Assembly (NCBI GenBank): GCA_021372535.1
Contig: JAJFUH010000088.1
Span: 1 to 21,645, forward strand
Reading direction: 5' to 3'
Length of the DNA stretch: 21,645 bases
Source of the DNA: a bacterium
Lineage (GTDB): Bacteria; Latescibacterota; Latescibacteria; Latescibacterales; Latescibacteraceae
The position numbers were made by a program, and so were the translations under genes. This document shows, one piece after another, positions 1 to 7,345 of this stretch (within the stretch, counting starts at the first letter, position 1; each line of letters starts with the position of its first letter). A model generated the notes under the pieces. The model ran no database searches, was not told the DNA's origin, and saw only the letters and a list, made by a program, of their open reading frames with translations.

Positions 1-1220
1 ATATGCTCTTTCCTGGCTGACTCATCGCCGCTGGAGACGACACTGATAATAGGTGAGACCATCTGAATGAATGCCCCGGAAAAATCTGCCGAACCATGGT
101 GCGGTACTTTGAATACCTCGGAACTGAGATTGATTTCGCCATTCTTGTGTTTACGGGCCAGAAAACGGCTGGCTTCCTCGTTCAGGTCCCCGGTAAACAG
201 AAAGCTGAAGCCGCCATACTGAAGACGGAAAATAATTGAATGGCCGTTGATGGTATGAGATGCAGACAAGCCTTTAAATCCTTCATCGTCCAGATCAAGC
301 GATTCGTGACCTATCCGTGGTCTTTCAGGTGGTGTGCCGAGAAATTTAAGGCCCGTGATGCCGCCCTTCCTGGTCAGAAACGGCCCTAAAACCGATATTT
401 TCATTTCACCGCTGTTGAAGAAATTGAAAGCATCGTCTTCACCGAAAGAAATCCTGCGGAATTCAATTTCTTTTCGATCGTTCCAGTCCCTGAGAGCTTC
501 CTTCCACCTGAGAAACGGCTCGTTCATTTCCTTGTCCGGCACATCGAGCAGACTGTCCGCCAGGTCTGTGACAATTGTCTCGCCATTAATGAATGCTGTA
601 GAACCGAGTAACTTTTTGTCAGGAATGGCCTTCTTGTTATTGTCCTTGCCCGGGCGCTTCACGAGGCCGTTATGGTAGACCCGTTTCGGGGCGATGAAGA
701 GCCGTTTTTTCGGCTCGGAATGACTCTCCGACTCGTGAATTTTGGTCAAACCCACGAAGTGATCGGCATCGCCGTGGGTTACGAGAATACAGTCGATTTC
801 TTTTGGCTTGGTCTTACTTGTACCTCGATAACGGGCAGCCAGATATCGGGCGAAAAGTTGATTGTCGCCTCCGTCTACCAAGATGATCTTACCATCCGGC
901 GACTCGATGACTGACCCATCCCCTTGCTGCACATCGACAAAATTGACCTTGAGAACCTTGTTGTTCTTTTTCGGAATGACGACGGAGGCGGGCTTGCAGC
1001 CTGATGACTTCGTCGGACATATGTACGCCTCTGTCTTTACAGGCAGGATGCTCCCGTCCTTTTTATTCTCGTACCTCACAGTATTGATACGAACATGTTC
1101 GGCGGTCGTTTCAATGACCTCGACGTAATCACCCCAGGCCAGCGTGTACAAATAACCCTTGCGATTCGGTTCCTTGAACACGTCAGCGAGATCGACGTTA
1201 ATGACAGACTGGTTTGCCAT
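1..1220 (-). CDS. Standalone ComEC/Rec2-type MBL-fold hydrolase (3' end outside window)
   Basis: An open frame on the minus strand starts at an ATG at 1220 and runs uninterrupted off the left edge (406 codons visible). A strong GGAGG Shine-Dalgarno lies 8-9 nt upstream. The first ~75 residues look like a small beta/SH3-like domain and contain two Cys (68, 75). From about residue 88 the protein is a metallo-beta-lactamase fold of the ComEC C-terminal type: DVQQGDG (96-102), VDGGD (115-119), the metal motif THGDADH (148-154, HxDxDH), TGDL (343-346) and VPHHGS (372-377). No membrane segments are seen, so it is not the full ComEC DNA channel. Soluble relatives are usually annotated as MBL-fold hydrolases; the substrate is unknown and could be a nucleic acid or nucleotide. 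Fold and metal site are sure; function is not. Some free-standing members lie near conflict-system genes, but the neighbours to the left are not visible. Confidence 0.85.
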   Translation of the reverse strand, partial: MANQSVINVDLADVFKEPNRKGYLYTLAWGDYVEVIETTAEHVRINTVRYENKKDGSILPVKTEAYICPTKSSGCKPASVVIPKKNNKVLKVNFVDVQQGDGSVIESPDGKIILVDGGDNQLFARYLAARYRGTSKTKPKEIDCILVTHGDADHFVGLTKIHESESHSEPKKRLFIAPKRVYHNGLVKRPGKDNNKKAIPDKKLLGSTAFINGETIVTDLADSLLDVPDKEMNEPFLRWKEALRDWNDRKEIEFRRISFGEDDAFNFFNSGEMKISVLGPFLTRKGGITGLKFLGTPPERPRIGHESLDLDDEGFKGLSASHTINGHSIIFRLQYGGFSFLFTGDLNEEASRFLARKHKNGEINLSSEVFKVPHHGSADFSGAFIQMVSPIISVVSSGDESARKEH

Positions 1221-2050
1221 GTTCTGATCCCTCCTTCGCGATACTGATACATGGTGTTGATAGCTCTGTGTTTTTTACGGTCGAAGCATAGGTAGTCAAA
1301 GTAACAGAACACCTGACGCAAAATCCCGAAGTGACCACCACGATCTGCTGCCTTATGCGCCTGTAAAGGGATAATAAGATCGTCATCAAATGACAGGATG
1401 ATTATTAATGGATGTGCGGACATGACTGTTGCCTCATGCGTCATGTTTTAAACTGATATAGATTCAATAATTATTCTAAATATATAACGTTAAGTTATTT
1501 ATTGGTTTTTAGTGAATTACATTACATAACACATGTAATATACATACTTTCTAATAATATCAAAGAACATTTTTTCATGTAAACACCATATGTATAAAAT
1601 GGTATCACTCAATGTAACTTCTATAATAATAAAGTATAAAAGATATGGTTATTATGGTGCTGTCAGAATAAGCGGGAATAAAAGGAGGCTCCGCTTGTTC
1701 ACGGCTGAGTGTTTCGATGTGACCACAAGGGCAGTGGAGTATCCTGAATACCAGTAAAAAATTGGGTGGGTGGGAAAGCAGTTCGGGCATTTTTATGAGA
1801 ATGATCCTGAAACCATCCAACTGCCGATATAGGTTTGCGGTTCTGCATCAGTTCAAAGAACCCGGGAAGGTGGTATGAGTAATGCCGAGTTGCAGGCAGG
1901 TAAAGATAATAACGTAATGTGGCGATTATCCGCAGAAAAATAGTGACCGTTTAATTCCATGTTGCCTCTTTCCTTGACGAGGATGAACCGGTTACAAGTT
2001 TGGATTGAGCAATTATTTCGGGTATATGGCATTATTGGTTTTCGAACTTT
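1221..2050. other. AT-rich stretch with no convincing gene
   Basis: About 830 bases lie between the start of the MBL-fold gene and the end of the prenyltransferase gene. Positions 1445-1660 are very AT-rich with many stops in all frames. Short open frames exist on the minus strand (1232-1444 before it enters the MBL gene, and 1605-1820), but none has a recognisable domain. The 1605-1820 frame carries a CPCGH pair of cysteines and might be a decayed gene fragment. No tRNA, CRISPR or insertion-sequence end was seen. Confidence 0.5.
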
Positions 2051-2911
2051 TCATATATCAATAAACCTCATTAATATAAAAATCAATAGTCCTGATGTTG
2101 CTCCCAGATAAAGCCATCGGATATATTTTCTTCCTTCTTCATTTTTTGATAACAATAATCTAAACGTCGAATAAGCAATCGCACTATCCATTATTATGAT
2201 TGGCACCAAATAAAGGGTTGGGAACCAATTCAGTATAAAAGGAATAATCGTCAGCAGAATAACGAAAAAGAAAATGTAACTGCTTATTTTGATCGCAGTG
2301 GGTTTACCATATTTAATTGCCAGGGAATTTGATTCAATAAGAATATCCCCCCGCATATCCATGGAATCAGCAGCAATTTCTTCTCCTAAATCTATTAATG
2401 CGGCAATTATACCAAAAAACCAGACTATTTTATTAAAGAATAAATCAACTGATATACCACCATAAATAAATGTCATCCCGACAGAAAAACTTACCATAAA
2501 ATTCCCGGGTAATCCGCTCTTTTTAAATTTCCGGTTATAGAGAAAACCAATAATTGATATGAAAAATGTACATGATAATGCTATAACATTAATCAGATAA
2601 CTAAGAATGAGCCCAATGATCAAAAGACTTATTGATAGTAATAAAGCTTCTGATAGAGTGACGGTGTTAGAGGGTATAGGACGATCGGGCGCATTTATTT
2701 TATCAGTCTCAACATCGAAATAATCATTTAATACCAATATTGAAGCGGAAATACAAAATATTGACAAAAAACCATTTATCGTTTCAAAAACGGGTGCAAA
2801 ATGTCCAAGCGCTAACAATTGTCCCATGATAACGCATACACCTGCTGAAAATGGTAGTTCAAATCGTACTAATCTGACCAGCCCTTTTATTTTCTTCATA
2901 CACTTTGCCAT
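2051..2911 (-). CDS. UbiA-family prenyltransferase
   Basis: 286-residue integral membrane protein of the UbiA superfamily, which transfers a prenyl chain from a prenyl diphosphate to an aromatic, haem or glycerol-phosphate acceptor inside the membrane. The first Asp-rich motif is NDYFDVETDK (62-71, NDxxDxxxD) followed by NAPDRPIPS. The second is in the loop at 174-189 (D174, E178, D182, D185, D189). YNRKFKKSGLPGN (125-137) matches the family's conserved loop. About eight or nine hydrophobic helices follow a short basic N terminus, and the length is normal for the family. The pattern recalls archaeal-type digeranylgeranylglyceryl phosphate synthase and related bacterial paralogs, but the acceptor cannot be decided from sequence. 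The start at 2911 has a GAGG about 11 nt upstream; an internal Met at codon 5 is possible. It stands alone, is AT-richer than the genes to the right, and has operator-like palindromes upstream. Confidence 0.9.
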   Translation of the reverse strand: MAKCMKKIKGLVRLVRFELPFSAGVCVIMGQLLALGHFAPVFETINGFLSIFCISASILVLNDYFDVETDKINAPDRPIPSNTVTLSEALLLSISLLIIGLILSYLINVIALSCTFFISIIGFLYNRKFKKSGLPGNFMVSFSVGMTFIYGGISVDLFFNKIVWFFGIIAALIDLGEEIAADSMDMRGDILIESNSLAIKYGKPTAIKISSYIFFFVILLTIIPFILNWFPTLYLVPIIIMDSAIAYSTFRLLLSKNEEGRKYIRWLYLGATSGLLIFILMRFIDI

Positions 2912-2943
2912 ATATAAATCCTCAAAGAATTCCTAACAATGGT

Positions 2944-3045
2944 TATACAGTCTGTATAAAACGGCATACAAAGACTGATCCCTTCTGTATAAGTAGTTTA
3001 CACCATACATTCTGGCATATACAGTCTATATAAACCATCATACAA
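2944..3045. promoter_or_regulatory. Repeated operator-like palindromes upstream of the UbiA gene
   Basis: TATACAGTCTGTATA at 2944-2958 is a perfect 7-bp dyad around one base. A second copy at 3018-3032 (TATACAGTCTATATA) has one arm mismatch. Each copy sits in a 28-bp unit (2944-2971 and 3018-3045) that also shares the trailing CATACAA; the units differ at 4 of 28 positions and start 74 bp apart. A lone half-site CTGTATAA lies between them at 2985-2992. The first palindrome is 33 bp upstream of the prenyltransferase start. This spacing fits binding sites for a dimeric regulator; the regulator is unknown. Confidence 0.5.
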
Positions 3046-3490
3046 CTCGCCGATAAAGCTGAGCATTTCGTGATATTCGAAGTTATAGATGTGGTGTAAG
3101 GTATGGGTATCTGGTAACCTTGTCAAGAAACCATTATTATGAACGGATTTCTCTTCCCGCTGAAAACAACTGTTACCCGAGGAAACGATTTCTCTAAAAA
3201 ACAGTTCGCAGTTTCGATTTCCTTATCATGCTTGCCAGATACTTCGCAAGAGAGTCTCAAGCCGGAAGGAGCGGATGGAATCTGCAGGGTGATGCCGTGT
3301 ACTTAACATGTGACAAAAATTGAGAAACAGAAGTGTAAGGAACAAAAACCGTCGAGGTACGGAACCCTATACCAATGATGGGGGAAGACAGCTGGAGTGA
3401 CCACTTCTCCTATCCGCGTACCCGTATTACTGTGATAAAAAAAAAATTCCAATAATATGGTGCATATAACTATTTATAATACAAATAATA
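3046..3490. other. Non-coding stretch with a possible decayed retroelement or structured-RNA remnant
   Basis: No gene of convincing length is seen. Positions about 3225-3430 are less AT-rich than both flanks. They contain a hairpin-like pair, GGGGGAAG (about 3381-3388) against CTTCTCCT (about 3404-3411), after a CGAGGTACGGAACC segment. This layout resembles the RNA part near the 3' side of bacterial group II introns, but no reverse transcriptase and no clear domain V are present. The identification is weak and rests on pattern memory only. Confidence 0.2.
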
Positions 3491-3533
3491 GCTAATATTT
3501 TACCCTATAAAATTTATTACGGTAAAAAAACAC

Positions 3534-3562
3534 TTGACAAAAATGATTTACCATATTAATAT
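3534..3562 (+). promoter_or_regulatory. Sigma70-like promoter of the BlaI/M56 locus
   Basis: TTGACA at 3534-3539, a 17-bp spacer and TAATAT at 3557-3562. It lies 58 bp upstream of the blaI-type ATG. TTTACC motifs (3499-3504, inverted at 3521-3526, direct again at 3547-3552) surround the -35 region and could be part of an operator. Confidence 0.7.
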
Positions 3563-3601
3563 TAAAGCCATAACATTATGCCATTAACATTAAAGCCATA
3601 A
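3561..3601 (+). repeat. Two exact 13-bp direct repeats at the expected transcription start
   Basis: ATTAAAGCCATAA occurs at 3561-3573 and 3589-3601, 28 bp start to start. The first copy overlaps the end of the -10 box, and the second lies just before the ribosome binding site of the repressor gene. The position suits an autoregulatory operator. The motif is not the usual TACA/TGTA dyad of known Bla/Mec operators. Confidence 0.5.
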
Positions 3602-3619
3602 TTCAAAGAGGTAGTCGGT

Positions 3620-3988
3620 ATGACAGAACTTGAAATCGGCAGCGGGCAGATGAAAGTCCTGAGGGCGCTCTGGAAAGAAAAAAGGGCGACAGCCCAAAAA
3701 TTGACGGAAATTCTGAATGAAACTGAGCCGATAAAATTCAGCACAGTTTCAACATTTCTCCGCATTCTGGTTAAAAAGGGTGTCGTCGCCTTTGATGTTG
3801 ACAAGCGCACCTATATTTTCTACCCGCTTGTGAAGGAAAAGGATATTGCGAACCATGCAGTGATGAATTTAATAGATCATGTATTCGCAGGATCAAAAGA
3901 AGGTTTTGTGTCATTTATCATAAATAACAACTACATAGAGCCTGATGAATTGAAGAAAATAAAAGCGATGATCGATAATAAGGAGTAA
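3620..3988 (+). CDS. blaI: BlaI/MecI/CopY-family transcriptional repressor
   Basis: 122 residues, the normal size for this family of dimeric winged-helix repressors. The DNA-binding domain covers about residues 6-72: a helix pair, then TVSTFLRILVKKGVV (42-56) as recognition helix and following turn, and a wing around DKRTYIFYPL (61-70). The C-terminal dimer helices (about 75-121) contain the segment GSKEGFVSFIINNN, which aligns with the part of BlaI where its partner protease cuts (from family knowledge; the exact site cannot be set here). An AGAGG precedes the ATG. The stop codon shares one base with a possible upstream start of the next gene, so the two are translationally coupled, as in bla/mec operons. 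It most likely represses its own promoter. Confidence 0.9.
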   Translation: MTELEIGSGQMKVLRALWKEKRATAQKLTEILNETEPIKFSTVSTFLRILVKKGVVAFDVDKRTYIFYPLVKEKDIANHAVMNLIDHVFAGSKEGFVSFIINNNYIEPDELKKIKAMIDNKE

Positions 3989-3993
3989 TGACA

Positions 3994-6900
3994 ATGCTGG
4001 GGATCGCGGTTAAATGGCTGCTGCATTTTTCAGATGCTGCGTTTATTACCGGCATCAATCTCCTGATTCACACAACAATACTCATCGGTATCTGCCTGGC
4101 CTGCAGGTCAGTGGTAATGAGAAGAGGAGGGAAAGCGGCTACTCAGTCTGTATTGCTCCGTACCTTCCTTGTCGCGGCACTCCTCAGTCCATTGACATTA
4201 TCGCTTTTCAAGTTCACGGGAATGAATGCACTGTACCTGTCGGCCACTTTATTATATCCTCCCGAGTATACTTACGACCTGTCACGGGAAAGCACCCATT
4301 CCCAAACGTCGTCTCAAATGATAACGATTCAAAAATCCGGGGAAACGGTAAGCCATGAAAATACGCAGCAAAACGAACATGCTTCAGATAATATCCCTAA
4401 AGTGAACTCACCTGTAAAGAATAATGAGAGTATAAAAGTATCGTTACCTTCAGGTGTACAGGTACAAAAACGTCCTGAGCTTGCTGTACCCGGCAGTGTT
4501 GAAAAAAGCATGAAAGATCATGCAGGCAGATTGAAAGCAACCATTTCTACGGAAAAAGTTGTTCACGGATTGGCTGTAGTATTTACCATAGTCTGGTGTG
4601 TTTTTTCGATGTTTCTGTTTGTACGGTTTATTGCCATCAATCTTTATATACGACGCATAAGGCAACTGGCTTCGGAAGCAAAACCCGCGTACAGGGAAAT
4701 ATGCCGGAAAGCGGCAGGTGAGTTTGGTATAAAGCCGCCTGCAATTTTTCAAAGCCACTATGTATACAGCACGATGATAACCGGTTTTTTCAAACCCTCC
4801 ATAATACTCCCCTCCGGTGCGAATGAAGTTCCTATGGCAAGCAGGGAAGTATTTCTTCATGAACTTGCACACTTTGCACGGCGTGATTATCTCTGGAATC
4901 AATTGGGGCAGATTAGTAAAATCTTGTTTCCATTTCAGCCGCTCTTATGGATTCTGGCCCGCCTGATAGAAGAAACAAGCGATTATGTCTGTGATGATTA
5001 TGTTGTAAAATTCAGCACAGTCAACCGGTCTTACGCTACTCAACTATACAACCTTGCGCTCAATTCCCAACCGGCATGTCCGAAAATTCAGACCGGCGCC
5101 GGAATAGTGTCTACCGGATCGCCTTTTCGCAGGAGAATTGAACGTATTCTCGATAATTCATATGCACGTCATGTAAAAATTAATGCCAACGAAGCTATGT
5201 CGATCACGCTTCTTTTTATATGTTCAATTACATTTACGGGATTCATCAGGGTAGACCGCCCCGGGGCAGTTCAACAAAGCAAGTATGTAACAAAACTTGT
5301 CAAAGATACCATAGAAACTAAGGCTGATGACTCATTCACTGTGAAACGTTACCCTGACAATCATTTCTCATCCGGGTATAGTGATTCTCGCATGACGGAA
5401 TATGATTCGGAAAAAGAACACGAACATATAAAGGCGAAGAAAAACGCTGACAGAGACGGCGTTCAGGTTTCCGAAAAAGTGACAGGATACAATCCGGACC
5501 AAGGAATGATCGTATCGCGCACAACATATGGGCAAAATCCTGGAAATATCCCCGGCATTATGCAGGTTAACAATATCCCGAATGAAAAAACGGCCAAACC
5601 GGCAGAAAGCACTGAACATAATACTGAAGCCCGCCCGGAAATTGAAAATTCAGATGATAATTCAACAGCGATACAGGCACCGGAGCCTGAAACCGCGAAT
5701 AATCACGAAGCGGATACGGTCAACGTTCATCTGGCTGGAGGATACGATTCCGGTATGGCTGTGTCATTTTCCTCCGCGGACGGTAAAGAATATTCCGAAG
5801 ACATTGCCCTTAAGGCTGTCAAAGTGACCATAACGTACGATTATGAAAACGCAGATTCCAATAATCCCGCTGATAAAAAAATGAGCGCAATGTATCGCTC
5901 GCTGGATAAGAATAAAATGTATCCTGTGTGGTCGCCGGACGGGAAAAAGCTTGCCTTCAGCGATGAGAATTATGGTATCTGGATGGTTCCGTCCGAAGGC
6001 GGAGAGCCGACGCTGGTATACGATAATTATTATAAAATCGACTACAAGGGATATAAACTCCAGCTTGGCGGACTGGAAACGCTCGGTTTTTCTCCCGACG
6101 GCAATGAGATAGCATTTTTAAGACCGACAATCGATCAGGAACTGGGAACGGAGGTTGTTATCGACAATCTTGGGTCCCAGATACAGATAACTGTCAACAA
6201 CCCGATACCGGTCATCGAGATTGTGAATATCGAAACCGGAGAGAGTCATATCATCGCCCGCAATGCGACATCCGGGCGATGGAGCTACGATGGCAGGTAC
6301 TTTTTCTATTCCCGCCGGAACGCCGAATTGTTCAAGGAGCTGGTCATTACCGATACCAGGACCGGAGTTGAATGGCTGATAAAGGATTTTCTTTCAAGTC
6401 CCATCTATTTCCCCATGCATGATTCCTACCTCATGTTCAGCAAAAGCGACCTGTACAGGGTCCGTGAGGAGAACGGCATACTCGAAGAGCTTTCATTCGA
6501 TGAAAAATCCGATCTTTCCGATATCTCTCCCGATGGGAAATGGATACTGTATACCGACACACACAATGGAAGGAAGCAAGCCGTTTACAACACGAAGACC
6601 GGCGAATCCTCGGATGTTTTCCCCGGCATGGATATACAGCCCTACTGGGCCAAATTCTCGCCCGACGCATCGAAGATCTGTTTCTGTCTCAAAACCGGCA
6701 GCGCCCCCAATTACGAATGGAAGATGTATATCTGTGATACACCGTTTACCGGGGATACTCCGAGCGAAGCTGTATCTTCCATACCGGCCGTTTTCGAGCT
6801 GAAAGGCAATTACCCGAACCCGTTCAACCTTTCAACGACCATCGGATTTTCGCTCCCGGAAAACGGCCCTGCTTCTCTGGTCATTTATAATATCATGGGA

Positions 6901-7065
6901 CAGAAAGTGAGAGAGCTTATTTCGGAACAGATGGAAGCCGGTTACCATACTGTAGTCTGGGACAGCCGTGACGACAGCGGAAAAACGGCAGCCTCGGGTA
7001 CTTATATCGCGCGGCTCTCCGCCGGAAAACACACCGCGACCGGAAGGATGATGCTGGTAAAATAG
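3994..7065 (+). CDS. BlaR1-like M56 membrane protease fused to PD40 propeller and surface-sorting-type C-terminal domain
   Basis: About 1023 residues, far longer than typical BlaR1/MecR1 (~600). ATG 3994 is preferred over ATG 3988 because AAGGAG (3980-3985) is 8 nt from the former and only 2 nt from the latter. Order: TM helices about 15-40 and 52-76; a soluble loop; TM about 188-216; the M56 zinc protease domain with HELAH (289-293); TM about 401-418; a polar low-complexity linker (about 420-640); a TolB/PD40-type propeller with repeats such as WSPDGKKLAF, FSPDGNEIAF, ISPDGKWILY and FSPDASKICF (about 640-915); then a ~90-residue FlgD-Ig/type IX-like domain with GNYPNPFNLSTT and GQKVREL. No penicillin-binding transpeptidase sensor (SxxK, KTG) is seen. 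The position of the third zinc ligand, usually Glu in ExxxD, is Asp (D330-xxx-D334). By the BlaR1 model the propeller would face outward, sense a signal and trigger cleavage of BlaI. Confidence 0.88.
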   Translation: MLGIAVKWLLHFSDAAFITGINLLIHTTILIGICLACRSVVMRRGGKAATQSVLLRTFLVAALLSPLTLSLFKFTGMNALYLSATLLYPPEYTYDLSRESTHSQTSSQMITIQKSGETVSHENTQQNEHASDNIPKVNSPVKNNESIKVSLPSGVQVQKRPELAVPGSVEKSMKDHAGRLKATISTEKVVHGLAVVFTIVWCVFSMFLFVRFIAINLYIRRIRQLASEAKPAYREICRKAAGEFGIKPPAIFQSHYVYSTMITGFFKPSIILPSGANEVPMASREVFLHELAHFARRDYLWNQLGQISKILFPFQPLLWILARLIEETSDYVCDDYVVKFSTVNRSYATQLYNLALNSQPACPKIQTGAGIVSTGSPFRRRIERILDNSYARHVKINANEAMSITLLFICSITFTGFIRVDRPGAVQQSKYVTKLVKDTIETKADDSFTVKRYPDNHFSSGYSDSRMTEYDSEKEHEHIKAKKNADRDGVQVSEKVTGYNPDQGMIVSRTTYGQNPGNIPGIMQVNNIPNEKTAKPAESTEHNTEARPEIENSDDNSTAIQAPEPETANNHEADTVNVHLAGGYDSGMAVSFSSADGKEYSEDIALKAVKVTITYDYENADSNNPADKKMSAMYRSLDKNKMYPVWSPDGKKLAFSDENYGIWMVPSEGGEPTLVYDNYYKIDYKGYKLQLGGLETLGFSPDGNEIAFLRPTIDQELGTEVVIDNLGSQIQITVNNPIPVIEIVNIETGESHIIARNATSGRWSYDGRYFFYSRRNAELFKELVITDTRTGVEWLIKDFLSSPIYFPMHDSYLMFSKSDLYRVREENGILEELSFDEKSDLSDISPDGKWILYTDTHNGRKQAVYNTKTGESSDVFPGMDIQPYWAKFSPDASKICFCLKTGSAPNYEWKMYICDTPFTGDTPSEAVSSIPAVFELKGNYPNPFNLSTTIGFSLPENGPASLVIYNIMGQKVRELISEQMEAGYHTVVWDSRDDSGKTAASGTYIARLSAGKHTATGRMMLVK

Positions 7066-7191
7066 TATTTATAAGAAGCAGTTCAATAAGTTCCCATTAG
7101 TGGATCAATGGGGCTGTATTATAAAAGTTCAGCGCTATGAATAAGACTCTCCCGTCTTCGGACGACTGTTAATAGAAAAGGAGGCAATGCT

Positions 7192-7343
7192 ATGAACTCG
7201 GAAAAAAATCCATAGCGGACAAGAAAGGTAAACTCACCCCTATTTCCCGCTCTCCTGAAAATAAAGAAGGTCAGGGGATGAGTTCAGGTGCGGATTGGGA
7301 TCAATTTATCAGGGTCATACACACTTTTACACAAGGAGAATAA
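7192..7343 (+). pseudogene. Small ORF (~50 codons) interrupted in an A7 run
   Basis: A strong AAAAGGAGG (7176-7184) sits 7 nt before ATG 7192. The frame as written stops after 7 codons at TAG. If one base is added (or reread) in the seven-A run at 7202-7208, the frame continues to the TAA at 7341-7343. That gives about 50 residues, charged and polar, with no signal peptide and no known domain, ending DQFIRVIHTFTQGE. The stop lies 2 bases before the ATG of the next gene, and that gene's AAGGAG lies inside this ORF's last codons, the layout of a coupled pair. The heptamer in frame (A AAA AAT) fits a -1 slippery site or transcriptional slippage. A true frameshift mutation or a sequencing error is also possible. 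Confidence 0.4.
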
Positions 7344-7345
7344 CC

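Noticed and set aside
1076-1444. 122-codon minus-strand frame overlapping the MBL-fold gene start
   Set aside because: It reads through the MBL gene's SD and N-terminal codons in another frame and has no domain; the MBL gene has strong motifs and a better RBS.
1605-1820. 71-codon minus-strand frame with a CPCGH motif
   Set aside because: No recognisable domain, poor start context, AT-rich surroundings; at most a gene fragment.
4450-4902. 150-codon minus-strand frame inside the M56 gene
   Set aside because: Antisense shadow; the plus strand encodes conserved protease motifs here.
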